DNA of 64,000 nt. Origin: Comamonas testosteroni. Its GTDB lineage: Bacteria; Pseudomonadota; Gammaproteobacteria; Burkholderiales; Burkholderiaceae_C. The position numbers were made by a program, and so were the translations under genes. The stretch covers positions 124,001-188,000 of the forward strand of contig NZ_KZ984440.1 in the NCBI RefSeq assembly GCF_003569915.1, read 5' to 3'. This document shows positions 14,537 to 22,774 of the stretch, in pieces (the first letter of the stretch is position 1; each line of letters opens with the position of its first letter). The notes under the pieces were generated by a model. The model searched no databases and was not told the DNA's origin. It was given only the letters and a program-made list of their open reading frames with translations.

Positions 14537-14920
14537 ATGCCTGCCGAAATTAAGCGTCTTGCCCACGTTCGGCTTCACCAGCACCCTTTTTTCGGACTTT
14601 GTTATCTGGTCTTCACCCCCGCGGCTGATGCGCCGTATGACGATGTTTTTCACAGCGGCTTCTATGACGAAGTTGCGGAAGAGAGCTACGTCTACTGCAT
14701 GACTCGGGACTTAGTCGAGACGGTCTCGCACATCGCGCCCCGGTATCAACTAGCTGCTCCGCAGCTGAGCGGTCACTTCCCCGGCGAGCCTGTGTACATG
14801 CACATTTTTGAAGCCTTGCGCTTTCTCGTTAGTGCTTTGCCGCTGCGGCCCGTCGTTGAGCTGTGCTTCAAACGTGCGTTCAACTTCGATGCAGATAGCG
14901 AAGCTTGGGGTCCGTACTGA
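14537..14920 (+). CDS. Moron protein A, first of a paralogous pair
   Basis: A 127-residue protein is transcribed against the phage genes, with TTTAGGAGAAC before the ATG. It is related to the next gene: both have an H-P-F...G-x-Y/C-L-V-F/Y block near the N-terminus, I-A-P-x-Y-x-L-A in the middle and P-G-x-P followed by A-L-x-R/x-F near the end. No known family was recognised. Position and strand mark it as a lysogeny-expressed accessory gene, perhaps for superinfection exclusion or anti-defence; that is inference. Confidence 0.65.
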   Translation: MPAEIKRLAHVRLHQHPFFGLCYLVFTPAADAPYDDVFHSGFYDEVAEESYVYCMTRDLVETVSHIAPRYQLAAPQLSGHFPGEPVYMHIFEALRFLVSALPLRPVVELCFKRAFNFDADSEAWGPY

Positions 14921-14956
14921 CCCCCCTGAATTTTTCTTGATTTTTTGGAGAGAGTA

Positions 14957-15337
14957 GTGATTACAGACAACAGACCCCTCGCTTTCGTGCGCACGCACCC
15001 GTTCCAAGAGGGCGCTTATCTCGTGTATGTGCCGGACTTAGTTCCGCGCGGCGAAGAATGGTCAACTGCGGGCGAAGACTCAGACGACTGCGAAGAGGAC
15101 TGCTGCGCTTATGCTGCGCGAATCGCCCATGATGCAGCTGAAATCACGCAACTCATTGCGCCACATTACAAGCTTGCAAGCGCGGGAGAAAGCGAGCGCT
15201 ACCCTGGCGGCCCGCTGCCTGTCGACGTGCTCGCGCTGGTGCGGGCCAGGCTCGACTTTTGGCCTCTGCCTCCGTTTATTTCCGAGTGCATGCGCACTCC
15301 CGTTGAGCCTGAAGACCCGGACGAGTACTTAGGCTGA
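14957..15337 (+). CDS. Moron protein B, acidic paralogue
   Basis: This 126-residue protein follows moron A by 36 bases. The start is taken at GTG 14957, with GGAG 7-10 bases upstream. It is strongly acidic, with a Glu/Asp/Cys cluster near residues 38-50 (E-D-S-D-D-C-E-E-D-C-C) and a C-terminal P-E-D-P-D-E-Y. Its 3' end overlaps the convergent Mu F-like gene by 9 bases. The charge is reminiscent of DNA-mimic anti-restriction proteins, but no such family match can be claimed from reading alone. Confidence 0.65.
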   Translation: MITDNRPLAFVRTHPFQEGAYLVYVPDLVPRGEEWSTAGEDSDDCEEDCCAYAARIAHDAAEITQLIAPHYKLASAGESERYPGGPLPVDVLALVRARLDFWPLPPFISECMRTPVEPEDPDEYLG

Positions 15338-16015
15338 AAGCTCGCGCATGCGCTTGTCTAGGAATTGCTGCAGGTCCCTCGCCCTCGCAGAAGGTGGTGC
15401 ATTGAACCCCGGGGTTACGAGCACTTCAACGTTGCCCGGGGCCACCAGCTTGATTCGCTTGGAGGCTCCTTGCAAGTACGTCGCTTGCTTGATAGTCAGC
15501 GAGTCAACGCGGCAGCGGCAGCCGTGGCCATTCGGCGGGTAGATGACTTTCCAGATTGGGTCGGATGCGGGGAGCATCAAGCCCTCAAGCTGGCTGTGTT
15601 CCAGGCGAACACGGCTGTCGCGCATAGTGCGGTAGAGCAGGTACGGCCGAGTATCGTCGGTGAGCTGATACTCATAGCGGCCAGCGTTGTACGCGCTGCG
15701 CAAGAGCGTCTGCATCACTTGCCCGGCGGCCGGCGTGGACAGTGCCTCGCCAGCGATATCTCGAAGCTTCTGCACGTCCAGGGCATTCGCATCCATCTGC
15801 CCCGCTGCGACGGCCGCGCGTACGCGGTTCAGGATGCGCTGGGCCTTTTCGGCCGCAACAAGCGAAGTGATGTACTCTGCGCTGTCGTATGAGGCAGCAG
15901 TGGCGACGTTAAGAATGTCTTCCTTCTTTGCGGCACTGACCGCCACCTTCACTTTGCCGAGGAAGCCTCGGGCTTTTTCCGCGATGCGTGCTTGAGCAGC
16001 TTTCGATAGAGGCAT
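15329..16015 (-). CDS. Mu F-like minor head protein
   Basis: This 228-residue protein ends with the block Y-R-T-M-R-D-S-R-V-R-L-E-H, then Y-P-P-N-G-H-G-C-R-C, the signature of phage Mu F / SPP1 gp7-type minor head proteins. It lies next to the portal gene with a one-base start/stop overlap. It is shorter than many Mu F proteins (about 400), so it may represent mainly the conserved C-terminal module. It helps portal incorporation and DNA packaging initiation. Confidence 0.8.
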   Translation of the reverse strand: MPLSKAAQARIAEKARGFLGKVKVAVSAAKKEDILNVATAASYDSAEYITSLVAAEKAQRILNRVRAAVAAGQMDANALDVQKLRDIAGEALSTPAAGQVMQTLLRSAYNAGRYEYQLTDDTRPYLLYRTMRDSRVRLEHSQLEGLMLPASDPIWKVIYPPNGHGCRCRVDSLTIKQATYLQGASKRIKLVAPGNVEVLVTPGFNAPPSARARDLQQFLDKRMRELSA

Positions 16016-17637
16016 TACGCGCCTCCAAGATTAGCGCCAGCACTCCCTGCAGCAGAGCAGCACGCGCAAGCAGCGGCAGATTGCTCAGCGAACCCCGGCG
16101 CCTGCTCCCCAGCATCCTTGGTGAATGCCTGGAGGGCAGCTTGCAGCTCGACCAGTGACTTGGCACCCTTGATAGCCGTCAGCAGCTTGCGGTCCATCTC
16201 GGCTTCATCAAGCTCTTTGATGATTGCGTCGATTTCATCCCCTTCTTCCGCGGAGAAAGACGACGTTGTCGATGCACCAGAGAACGACTGAGCGGAGAAG
16301 AGCGGTTGGCCAAATGTGTCAGGGGCAGCGGGTGCCTCCAGCAGCTCCTCATCAGTCTCCGGCTCGCGCAGGCCCAGCATTTCGCGCATTTCAGTCTGCG
16401 AGACCTTCAGGCCATACGGCAGCAGCTTGGCGACGTTTTCAACAGTCGCCTGCACGTCCTTACCCGTTTCGGCTTGGAAGTAAACCTCAGGGACTTCGAC
16501 GTCGTCACCGAAATTCAGGCGAACGAATGGCTCGAGAATGTCGCGCTTCACCGTCAACGCCAGCGCTTCTTTGTCGGCGCGTGTGTATTCTTGGCGCACT
16601 TCGTTGTGCACGTTGCCGAGTGCGTTCGTGTTGGAGCCGGCGGCACTTGTGCCCGAAGTGAGCGATGCGCCGAGGATTACGGTAGCGATGATTTCGTCGG
16701 CGTAGCGCAGCAGCACTTGATGCAGAGCGCCGGTCGAATTGCTGGAAGCGGCTTCAATCAGCTCAATCTTTGCACCGGCCGGCAGCAGGCCGTACGCGTC
16801 GGAGCCCAGCGACTGAAGGGCTTCAAGCAGCACCTTGGCCAGCTGTTCTTCCTCGTCAGGCGTGAGGCGGGACGTTTCGGGGTCCGGCATGTTGCCGACG
16901 CGAATGGGCTCGCCGTAGCGCTCAATCAGGCCCAGCAGCAGGCCGACAACGGCTGGGGACGTGAACGCAATAGGCAGCAGCTGGAACGCCAGCCCAGATT
17001 CGTACACGTGGCCAAAGCTATGCTCAGGCACGTGAATAGCGAACTTGAAGGGGTCCAGTTCCAGTGGAGTGCCCCCGGCCTCGGCGGGCAGCAGCAAGGG
17101 CACGCGCCCCGTGCTGTCGAATGTCAGGTTACGAGGCGACACAGGCACCGAGCGCTCAAGCTTGCGCAGCTTGCCGGGCCGGTCTTCTTCCCACACCAGC
17201 TCCACCGCGGCTAGGCCGAGGTAGATGCCCAGCAGTAGTGGGCTAAATGTCTTACGCACCTCAACAGAGCGCAGGAAGTCGAGACAAGCTTTGTCGACCG
17301 CTTCGTTTCCCGTCTCAACTACATAGGGAATTTGCCCCGTTACGGCCAGCTTTCGCGTGTTCCAGGTCGAAGCAAGCTTCGGGATGGAGCGCAGGGCGGT
17401 TTCCATCAGCTCCGCGTATGCACCAGGGTCTTGGTGGGTGCGCAGCTTCTCCATCGCGTTTCGCACGTTGGCCTGCGAAACCTTGAGCCCAAAAGCTCCG
17501 CGGGGCGTGTTAGACCGGGCGGAGAGCATGCTATTCAAGCGCTGGTACAGATTGTTGCCCGGCTTGACCGCCGAGGTTTCGCTTACAAGCGCCTTTTCGG
17601 CCGGCGCTTTGCGAGATTTGAAGAGTTGTTTGAGCAT
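16015..17637 (-). CDS. Mu gp29-like portal protein (DUF935)
   Basis: This 540-residue protein begins M-L-K-Q-L-F-K-S-R. It matches DUF935 portals along its length, including T-G-Q-I-P-Y-V-V-E-T and L-L-G-L-I-E-R-Y-G-E-P-I-R-V-G. It forms the dodecameric DNA gate at one vertex. The start at 17637 was chosen because upstream in-frame codons fall inside the terminase gene. The C-terminus (from about 480) is a Glu-rich and then Ala/Cys-rich tail. Confidence 0.85.
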   Translation of the reverse strand: MLKQLFKSRKAPAEKALVSETSAVKPGNNLYQRLNSMLSARSNTPRGAFGLKVSQANVRNAMEKLRTHQDPGAYAELMETALRSIPKLASTWNTRKLAVTGQIPYVVETGNEAVDKACLDFLRSVEVRKTFSPLLLGIYLGLAAVELVWEEDRPGKLRKLERSVPVSPRNLTFDSTGRVPLLLPAEAGGTPLELDPFKFAIHVPEHSFGHVYESGLAFQLLPIAFTSPAVVGLLLGLIERYGEPIRVGNMPDPETSRLTPDEEEQLAKVLLEALQSLGSDAYGLLPAGAKIELIEAASSNSTGALHQVLLRYADEIIATVILGASLTSGTSAAGSNTNALGNVHNEVRQEYTRADKEALALTVKRDILEPFVRLNFGDDVEVPEVYFQAETGKDVQATVENVAKLLPYGLKVSQTEMREMLGLREPETDEELLEAPAAPDTFGQPLFSAQSFSGASTTSSFSAEEGDEIDAIIKELDEAEMDRKLLTAIKGAKSLVELQAALQAFTKDAGEQAPGFAEQSAAACACCSAAGSAGANLGGA

Positions 17638-17647
17638 CAGACGTTCG

Positions 17648-19141
17648 TTAGCTTTTACGAGCGCCTCCTCCCCCGATGTACTTGAAACGCGAGGGCGCGG
17701 ACTCTGGGACGCTCTCAAACGTGTAGCGACTGAAAAGGTAGAGCCAAGCTTGAATGGCTGAGTCGACGACGTCCCGCGGCTTGCTCTTCGGGAATGCGTC
17801 ACTCATCGACAGGAAGTACTCGTTGTCTGGGTCGTCTTCAATCAGCCAGACCTTCCCCTGCTCCAGGTAAGTAGAAGCCAGGCGGGCCCGTTCTGTCTTG
17901 CCCAGCGTAGGCCTGTAGGCGACGATAGGGAGCCCGGACCTTGCGGCCTTCAACTGCTGAATGAGCCCTTTACCGCTTGGGCCCGCCTCTTCGATAATGA
18001 GGATGGTCCCAGCCGGCCACTGCTTCGCATACGCAGGGACACGCTTGTGCAGCTCGGGAACAGTCAAGTACTCTTCCAGCTGTCCGAGCTTGAACACGCC
18101 TTCTTTGCCGGCTTCGTTCGACAGCCCCCAGACGGTCGCCCCCGTCGGGTCATTTGCCTCGTTGTCAGAGGCCGCCGTGTCAAAGCTGATGTAGTGCGCA
18201 AAGAACTTCGGAAGCATCTTGCGCTTGATGAACTTGTAGTGTGCGCGCTTCAAGATGCCGCCGCCTCGCGGGGCGGGACGTTGCTGCAGCTGCCCGGCTG
18301 TGCCGTACTCCTTCAAGCTAGCTTTTAGCTCGTTGATGCGCTTGAGCGGCATGAATTCAGGCCACAGCAGCTGACCCTCCTCAGTGCGAGGGTCCTTGAA
18401 TATGCTGGTCGAGCAGGCCCGTGCTCTCTCAAATTCGGCGGGAAGCATCAAATGTTCCCAGCCTCCGGTTTCGAGAGCCACAGAGCTAAGGTCAGACGCC
18501 GAAAGGCGCTGCATCGTCAGCACCATCGCAGATGTAGGGCCGTTAAGCCGGGTGCTGAACACCACGTTCCACCACTCAGTAGTGGCCTCGATGTACGCGT
18601 CTGAGTCCATCTTTATGGAGTTTTGCGGGTCATCGGCAATGAGGATGTCGCCGCCTTCGCCCACGCCACCGGCCGGAGTCATGAGAATGCGGTGACCCAT
18701 GTGCGTGTTCTCGTAGCGAGTCTTTTCGTTCTGGTCTCGCTGCATTGAAAAGGCGTCACCGAACCTGGCCTGAAACCATGTGCTCTGAATCACACGACGG
18801 CTCTTCAGGGCGTCTCGGATAGCGAGGCGTTCCCGGTAAGAAGCGGTCAAGAATTGACGGCTGGGGTTACGCAGCCAGTCCCAGACTGGCCAGAGGACGC
18901 TAACCAGCAGCGACTTCATGTGCCGAGGTGGCACATTGATAAGCAAGCGCGAAATCTGGCCTTCGCTTACTGCCTGTAGGTGTTCACAGATGGCGTGAAT
19001 GTGCCAGCCGTCCACAAACGGCTTCCCTGGCTCAAGCACATGCCATGCGCGCTTGGCAAACTCATAGAGGGAACGACGGCAAATCTCCGCCTCGATATCG
19101 AGAGCGGAGAGTAGGTGGAGCAGTGTTTGACGGTCGGTCAA
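17648..19141 (-). CDS. Terminase large subunit (TerL)
   Basis: This 497-residue protein has the Walker-A-like loop PPRHMKS at 71-77 and a Walker B strand ILIADDP near 166-172. A C-terminal nuclease domain starts around YISFDTAASD (about 315). The P-P-R-H-x-K-S form is common in Mu/T7-like large terminases. It powers DNA packaging into the head and cuts concatemers. The start overlaps the small subunit stop as ATGA. Confidence 0.9.
   Translation of the reverse strand: MTDRQTLLHLLSALDIEAEICRRSLYEFAKRAWHVLEPGKPFVDGWHIHAICEHLQAVSEGQISRLLINVPPRHMKSLLVSVLWPVWDWLRNPSRQFLTASYRERLAIRDALKSRRVIQSTWFQARFGDAFSMQRDQNEKTRYENTHMGHRILMTPAGGVGEGGDILIADDPQNSIKMDSDAYIEATTEWWNVVFSTRLNGPTSAMVLTMQRLSASDLSSVALETGGWEHLMLPAEFERARACSTSIFKDPRTEEGQLLWPEFMPLKRINELKASLKEYGTAGQLQQRPAPRGGGILKRAHYKFIKRKMLPKFFAHYISFDTAASDNEANDPTGATVWGLSNEAGKEGVFKLGQLEEYLTVPELHKRVPAYAKQWPAGTILIIEEAGPSGKGLIQQLKAARSGLPIVAYRPTLGKTERARLASTYLEQGKVWLIEDDPDNEYFLSMSDAFPKSKPRDVVDSAIQAWLYLFSRYTFESVPESAPSRFKYIGGGGARKS
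17711..17730 (-). promoter_or_regulatory. GCTACACG element inside the terminase gene
   Basis: The minus strand reads GTCGCTACACGTTTGAGAGC near the 3' end of TerL, about 75 bases before the portal start. It may give an extra promoter for the portal, or match by chance because it lies in coding sequence. Confidence 0.3.
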
Positions 19142-19632
19142 TCGGCCCCCGCTTTTTGCTGCAGGGCTTCCAGCTGCTGTAGTTCCTCAAGAGACAGCGC
19201 GCCTAGGTCCACTGTCTTCTCTACCTTGACCGCACCGCCATCTGCACCAGTCAGCTCGGTTTTGGCAGCCGCGAATGCACCAGTCAGCTGCGCTTCGTGG
19301 CCCATGACCTTCAACAGGGCCTGCAAGTCGGGTGCGACAGCGTCCGCGCCAAGCACTCTAGGCATCCACTTGGCCATGATTTGCTCAAGTTGCTCCAGCT
19401 GCTTAGCCCGGTACTCGGTCGAAAGCTCCCGTGTGTCCTCAATCAATGCACCACGTTCCCGCGCCAGCACGGCGTGGACACGGCCGACAGACAGGGAGAA
19501 TTCATCAGCAAGCTCACGAATCGTCTTGCCCTCAATGCGAGCCTCTACTATCTTTTTGTCACGCGCGGCGCGGCTCAGCGCCTTGACTGCGGGCGCTGGC
19601 TTCTTCTTTGGAGTGGGTGCGCGAGTGGCCAT
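19138..19632 (-). CDS. Terminase small subunit-like protein
   Basis: A basic N-terminus is followed by a helix-turn-helix segment (about 35-60: T-I-R-E-L-A-D-E-F-S-L-S-V-G-R-V). The rest is a long helical region and a Leu/Glu/Gln-rich tail. It lies directly before TerL with an ATGA overlap. Size (164 residues) and domain order fit a small terminase that recognises phage DNA and loads TerL. Confidence 0.8.
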   Translation of the reverse strand: MATRAPTPKKKPAPAVKALSRAARDKKIVEARIEGKTIRELADEFSLSVGRVHAVLARERGALIEDTRELSTEYRAKQLEQLEQIMAKWMPRVLGADAVAPDLQALLKVMGHEAQLTGAFAAAKTELTGADGGAVKVEKTVDLGALSLEELQQLEALQQKAGAD

Positions 19633-19641
19633 CGGTGTTCC

Positions 19642-19926
19642 TTAGACCCCCACCAAGGCCTTCACCGCGTAAGGCAGTAGCATCCCCAGAAGGCCCGCTG
19701 CACCAGCAGCCTTTGCTATCAAGAGCGAGTTGGCTTGCTGGGCGGCGCGGAGAGCCGAGACGTCTGCGGCGAGCTGTGTGAAAGCGCGGTCGCGGTGGGT
19801 AGACTCCGTTTCGGCAACAGCCAGGCGCTCCAGAATCTGGGTCTGGGCGGACAGGATGGCTTCGATGCGCTGAGTGACGAGAACCAGCTCGTCACGAGAT
19901 GCAGAGGGGGAGAAGGGGGCGTTCAT
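19642..19926 (-). CDS. Membrane protein with coiled coil, lysis cassette
   Basis: This 94-residue protein has a long heptad-like helix (about 10-70) and a C-terminal membrane segment (A-G-A-A-G-L-L-G-M-L-L-P-Y). That topology resembles XhlA-type or phage holin-accessory proteins. Its start overlaps the Rz1-like stop. It is the last lysis gene before the terminases. Confidence 0.5.
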   Translation of the reverse strand: MNAPFSPSASRDELVLVTQRIEAILSAQTQILERLAVAETESTHRDRAFTQLAADVSALRAAQQANSLLIAKAAGAAGLLGMLLPYAVKALVGV

Positions 19927-20201
19927 TGGCAGGCGTCTAATAGTTTTTCGAGCGCCTCCTCACGAGAACGGTGCTCAGTTATGGAAATCGCGAAAGCCTT
20001 TACGACAGCACCTGGGGAGGTGCCTTCGAGGTTGGCCAGCCGCGTTGGCAGAGAGGGGGGACGATTTTCAGGAGCTGCTGCGGAGCAGGGCAGTTGAACT
20101 GTCACTACTCGTGTAGCTACTGAAACGGGAGCGCGGGAAGCACAGCCCGTCAGAAGAATTGCGAAAAGCAGCCCTGCTGCTTGGTGCATGCGGAAGTTCA
20201 T
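19923..20201 (-). CDS. Rz1-like outer-membrane spanin lipoprotein
   Basis: This 92-residue protein has a signal peptide ending in the lipobox L-L-T-G-C (Cys at about 20), followed by a Pro-containing short periplasmic region. It overlaps the upstream Rz-like gene by four bases (ATGA). Paired with the inner-membrane Rz-like protein it should fuse the two membranes during lysis. Confidence 0.75.
   Translation of the reverse strand: MNFRMHQAAGLLFAILLTGCASRAPVSVATRVVTVQLPCSAAAPENRPPSLPTRLANLEGTSPGAVVKAFAISITEHRSREEALEKLLDACQ
20101..20120 (-). promoter_or_regulatory. GCTACACG element inside the Rz1-like gene
   Basis: The minus strand reads GTAGCTACACGAGTAGTGAC within coding sequence, close to the consensus. 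It could supply extra transcription for the downstream genes. Confidence 0.3.
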
Positions 20202-20569
20202 TTCCCGGCTCCTTCCAGCTCGGAGCCGAACCGCACGAGGTAGTCAATTGCGTCGGGGCAGGTGGCCGGCTCGGGCTCACGCTCGATATAGACGAGCTTC
20301 TCTTTCACACGAGTGCGTTCCAGCGCCAGCTCCTCGGTCAGGGCATTAGCCTTCTCCTGCCGGGCAAAGCTTTCGTGCTCTATTTCCGATAGCGCGGCCA
20401 TCGCGGACTCATAGCCAGCGTTGGCAAGGGCAGCCCTTGCGTCAGCAGCTTCTGCACGAGCGTCGGCCCTGCCGATTTGCACGCGCTGGTACTGAAACAA
20501 GGCGACCAGCGCCAGCAGCACCAGGGCGGCCGGCATGAGGGTGCGGAGTCTTCCGACGAGGGCAAGCAT
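20198..20569 (-). CDS. Rz-like inner-membrane spanin
   Basis: This 123-residue protein has one N-terminal membrane anchor (about residues 12-26, P-A-A-L-V-L-L-A-L-V-A-L-F), followed by a long periplasmic coiled coil rich in Ala/Glu/Arg. That is the standard i-spanin layout. It lies between the holin-like gene and the Rz1-like lipoprotein and overlaps the latter. Confidence 0.75.
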   Translation of the reverse strand: MLALVGRLRTLMPAALVLLALVALFQYQRVQIGRADARAEAADARAALANAGYESAMAALSEIEHESFARQEKANALTEELALERTRVKEKLVYIEREPEPATCPDAIDYLVRFGSELEGAGK

Positions 20570-20574
20570 TCCGC

Positions 20575-20832
20575 TTACTCCTCGTCGCAGTCCGCGTTGC
20601 CGTGCTTACGCTTGCAAGCTGCACGGCGCTTCCTGGCGCGCAGCCATGCAAGGGCGAACGACACGAAGCCCGTCAAAGCGACGAGCTGCCAGCCGCTGAG
20701 GGTGCCAGCGATGAGGGGGAGGTAGTCGGAGAACCCCTCAAAGCCGCCCAGCAGAACGGTGACCGCCAAAGCGGCCCAGGTCTCCCAGTTGCTCTTGATA
20801 TAAGAGCAGAAAGTCTTGATGCGGGCGAACAT
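20575..20832 (-). CDS. Holin-like protein
   Basis: This 85-residue protein has two membrane segments (about 20-36 and 46-64, the latter G-W-Q-L-V-A-L-T-G-F-V-S-F-A-L-A-W-L), then a strongly basic C-terminus with Arg/Lys pairs. It is the first gene of the lysis cassette and is preceded by a terminator and a GCTACACGAG element. No endolysin follows it. Confidence 0.65.
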   Translation of the reverse strand: MFARIKTFCSYIKSNWETWAALAVTVLLGGFEGFSDYLPLIAGTLSGWQLVALTGFVSFALAWLRARKRRAACKRKHGNADCDEE

Positions 20833-20850
20833 TGCTACAAATTCCGAGTT

Positions 20851-20872
20851 AGTAATAACTCGTGTAGCGAAC
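20851..20872 (-). promoter_or_regulatory. GCTACACG promoter-like element before the lysis cassette
   Basis: The minus strand reads GTTCGCTACACGAGTTATTA. It starts immediately after the T-tract of the terminator at 20874-20895 and lies about 20 bases before the holin-like ATG. Confidence 0.6.
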
Positions 20873-20873
20873 C

Positions 20874-20895
20874 AAAAAGCCTCCTGGCGGAGGCT
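20874..20895 (-). terminator. Terminator upstream of the lysis cassette
   Basis: A 7-bp AGCCTCC/GGAGGCT stem with a TGGC loop is followed by TTTTT on the minus strand. Confidence 0.75.
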
Positions 20896-20922
20896 CCTAT
20901 GCACCACTGGGAAGCTGGCTGG

Positions 20923-21516
20923 TCACTGAAGCATTGCCGGCGCGGGGCAGTGCACTAAATAGAAGTTGTCACCCCCGCGCACCCCGGGCCGTTCTTCCCA
21001 AGCGTCAGGCCGGGCCTTGCAGCACCAGACGTGCATCTTCTTGTCCGCAGTAATCTCCACGAAAATCACCGCGTCGTAGCCGCCTGCAACGCTTTTTGCG
21101 ACAGCAAAGCTATGGCCAGGGCGGTTGTAAGCTGCTTTTATGTCGAACCGAATGTTGGAGAGCAGGACGTCTGGCCGGGCGTCAACGCCGGCAACTACTG
21201 GGGCAGCCTGGACGGAAATCAGGCCCTCGATGGCGCCCTCGGCGAGTCGGCCCATCTCATCAAGCGTGAAGGGATTGCCGCCCCAGGTCTGGCGCTCGCG
21301 GTACTTGCAGCCCAAGCGCAGGCGGTTTGCATCGGTGCGGGCTCGGCCTTCAGCCCGGAGGCATGCAACACGGTGGCCTGGCAGTGCAATGCGGCCGATG
21401 TAGACGGGCACTTCAGACTCAGCCGCTGCTATCAAAGCAGAAGCGAAGATGGCTTTATGGCTGTGATTCTCTGCAGAAAAGCGGAGAGGAGTTGCGGTTG
21501 TGATGGCGGTATTCAT
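20923..21516 (-). CDS. Unknown phage protein, 197 residues
   Basis: It begins M-N-T-A-I-T-T-A-T-P and follows GGAGACC. A central R-P-D-V-L-L-S-N-I-R-F-D-I-K segment and a C-terminal half rich in Trp/Cys suggest a compact globular protein. It is translated after the 185-residue gene and before a terminator, so these two form the second early unit. The D-I-K and V-E-I-T-A-D-K-K segments might suggest a nuclease-like fold, but no active site can be defended. Confidence 0.6.
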   Translation of the reverse strand: MNTAITTATPLRFSAENHSHKAIFASALIAAAESEVPVYIGRIALPGHRVACLRAEGRARTDANRLRLGCKYRERQTWGGNPFTLDEMGRLAEGAIEGLISVQAAPVVAGVDARPDVLLSNIRFDIKAAYNRPGHSFAVAKSVAGGYDAVIFVEITADKKMHVWCCKARPDAWEERPGVRGGDNFYLVHCPAPAMLQ

Positions 21517-21640
21517 TCAAGGTCTCCGCGCCGTTTTCCTTCTGCGCCGGCGCTGCGCTGTTTAGTGACCTGTGTGAATGAACGAGAGGGGGTCCGGGGA
21601 TGTAGAAGCGCCAGCCGAGAGGGCTGGCGAGGGCGGGGTG

Positions 21641-22198
21641 TTAGTCGGCGGAGTCGAACAAGTCGGTGCTGTCGCCCTGCAGGAAGACTGCGATGCGCTT
21701 GGCAGCTTCGACAACGTGGTCGTGCACCTCGTCGCAGCCGGCGTTCTTCATCAGCGGCACGCTGAACGGCACGCTCCAGCGAGCGATGCTGAAGATTTCG
21801 ATGGCGACGAAGCGAGCTTCAGGGGAGGACTCGTTCAGAGTGCGGAGCACGTTGTACGGGGTGTCCCACGTAGCAGCGCCAGCGTCTGCGTAGTCGTCAG
21901 GGTTCTCACGGTCGTACTTGACGAACTTCTTGTGCTTTGCCGCGATGCCGCGAACTTTGGAGGCTTCCAGCTCGAGTGCGCGGAACAAGTGGCTGGCACG
22001 TGTGTACGTGAACTGGGCAGCCGGGGCGTAGGTGGTGTCTTGGCCAGTCAGCTCTTCAACGGCGAGGACTTCCGGGGCGGTGACACGCACGGCCGGGGCG
22101 TCCTTTTTCACAGGAGCCGAGAAGTCCAGCTCGGGATTCTTGAACGCTGCTTGGCGCTTTGCGATGGTGCGCTTGATTTGCTTAGAAGTAGTAGCCAT
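21641..22198 (-). CDS. Unknown phage protein, 185 residues
   Basis: A Lys-rich N-terminus (M-A-T-T-S-K-Q-I-K-R-T-I-A-K-R) is followed by a helical body and a C-terminal block, V-H-D-H-V-V-E-A-A-K-R-I-A-V-F. The ATG is preceded by TTCCCACGGAGAAC, the same leader as the gene at 22647, suggesting a common early expression design. It lies between promoter-like element 22242-22262 and the lysis region. No family recognised. Confidence 0.6.
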   Translation of the reverse strand: MATTSKQIKRTIAKRQAAFKNPELDFSAPVKKDAPAVRVTAPEVLAVEELTGQDTTYAPAAQFTYTRASHLFRALELEASKVRGIAAKHKKFVKYDRENPDDYADAGAATWDTPYNVLRTLNESSPEARFVAIEIFSIARWSVPFSVPLMKNAGCDEVHDHVVEAAKRIAVFLQGDSTDLFDSAD

Positions 22199-22241
22199 TT
22201 TGTTCTCCGTGGGAAGTGGTTTGGGAAATCAGAAGTCGTGT

Positions 22242-22262
22242 GCTTCTACTTCGTATAGCAAC
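22242..22262 (-). promoter_or_regulatory. GCTATACG promoter-like element
   Basis: The minus strand reads GTTGCTATACGAAGTAGAAG, ahead of the 185-residue early gene. Confidence 0.55.
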
Positions 22263-22355
22263 GTGTTTTTATATGCACCCCCTCTGCCTCGATAACATAT
22301 AAAACTCGATATTCACCGGTCCGGTATTCACCAGAGTTGAGCTGGCTCGGAAATG

Positions 22356-22379
22356 AAAAAAGCCCAGAAACTCTGGGCT
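22356..22379 (-). terminator. Terminator of the 81-residue early gene
   Basis: An 8-bp AGCCCAGA/TCTGGGCT stem is followed by TTTTTTC on the minus strand. Confidence 0.75.
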
Positions 22380-22401
22380 TTGGTGAATAAGTCGGGATGG
22401 T

Positions 22402-22647
22402 TTAGGACCAGCGGTATTCGCGGTAGCGGGTGTGGAGTTTCTCAACTTCCTGAGTAACCAGTGCCTCGAATTCCTCGGCGCTCACATCCTTGATTGCTTT
22501 CAGTCGGGTAATCGACGTGTACGCGAAAGACGTGAAGTACGAACCGCGTTTGCCGAGAATACTGCTCATGCGGTTAATCTCGCTGCGCACCTTGCGGAGC
22601 TTGATGTGACGAGAAAAAGAATTGCGAATTTTACGAATGATTGCCAT
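22402..22647 (-). CDS. Small basic early phage protein, 81 residues
   Basis: The gene begins M-A-I-I-R-K-I-R-N-S-F-S-R and is very rich in Arg/Lys, with helical character. CACGGAGAAC stands before the ATG at 22647. It has its own promoter-like element and terminator, directly downstream of the integrase unit. A DNA- or RNA-binding regulatory role (excision factor or early regulator) is possible by charge and position but unproven. Confidence 0.55.
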   Translation of the reverse strand: MAIIRKIRNSFSRHIKLRKVRSEINRMSSILGKRGSYFTSFAYTSITRLKAIKDVSAEEFEALVTQEVEKLHTRYREYRWS

Positions 22648-22670
22648 GAAGTTCTCCGTGGGAAAGAGTG

Positions 22671-22691
22671 GTTGATACTTCGTATAGCAAC
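22671..22691 (-). promoter_or_regulatory. GCTATACG promoter-like element (reference copy)
   Basis: The minus strand reads GTTGCTATACGAAGTATCAA and continues CCACTC. A TGnTATAcg extended -10 box can be read in it, but no -35 box is seen. It lies 24 bases before the ATG at 22647. Confidence 0.6.
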
Positions 22692-22754
22692 TGCGCATCA
22701 AGAAGCCAGGGTGTCGGCTGCAGACGTATAAAACTGGATATTCATCCGTCAAAG

Positions 22755-22774
22755 AAAAAGGCCCCGAAGGGCCT
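22755..22774 (-). terminator. Terminator of the prophage integrase gene
   Basis: A 6-bp AGGCCC/GGGCCT stem with a CGAA-type loop is followed by TTTTTCTTT on the minus strand, 24 bases past the integrase stop. Confidence 0.75.
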
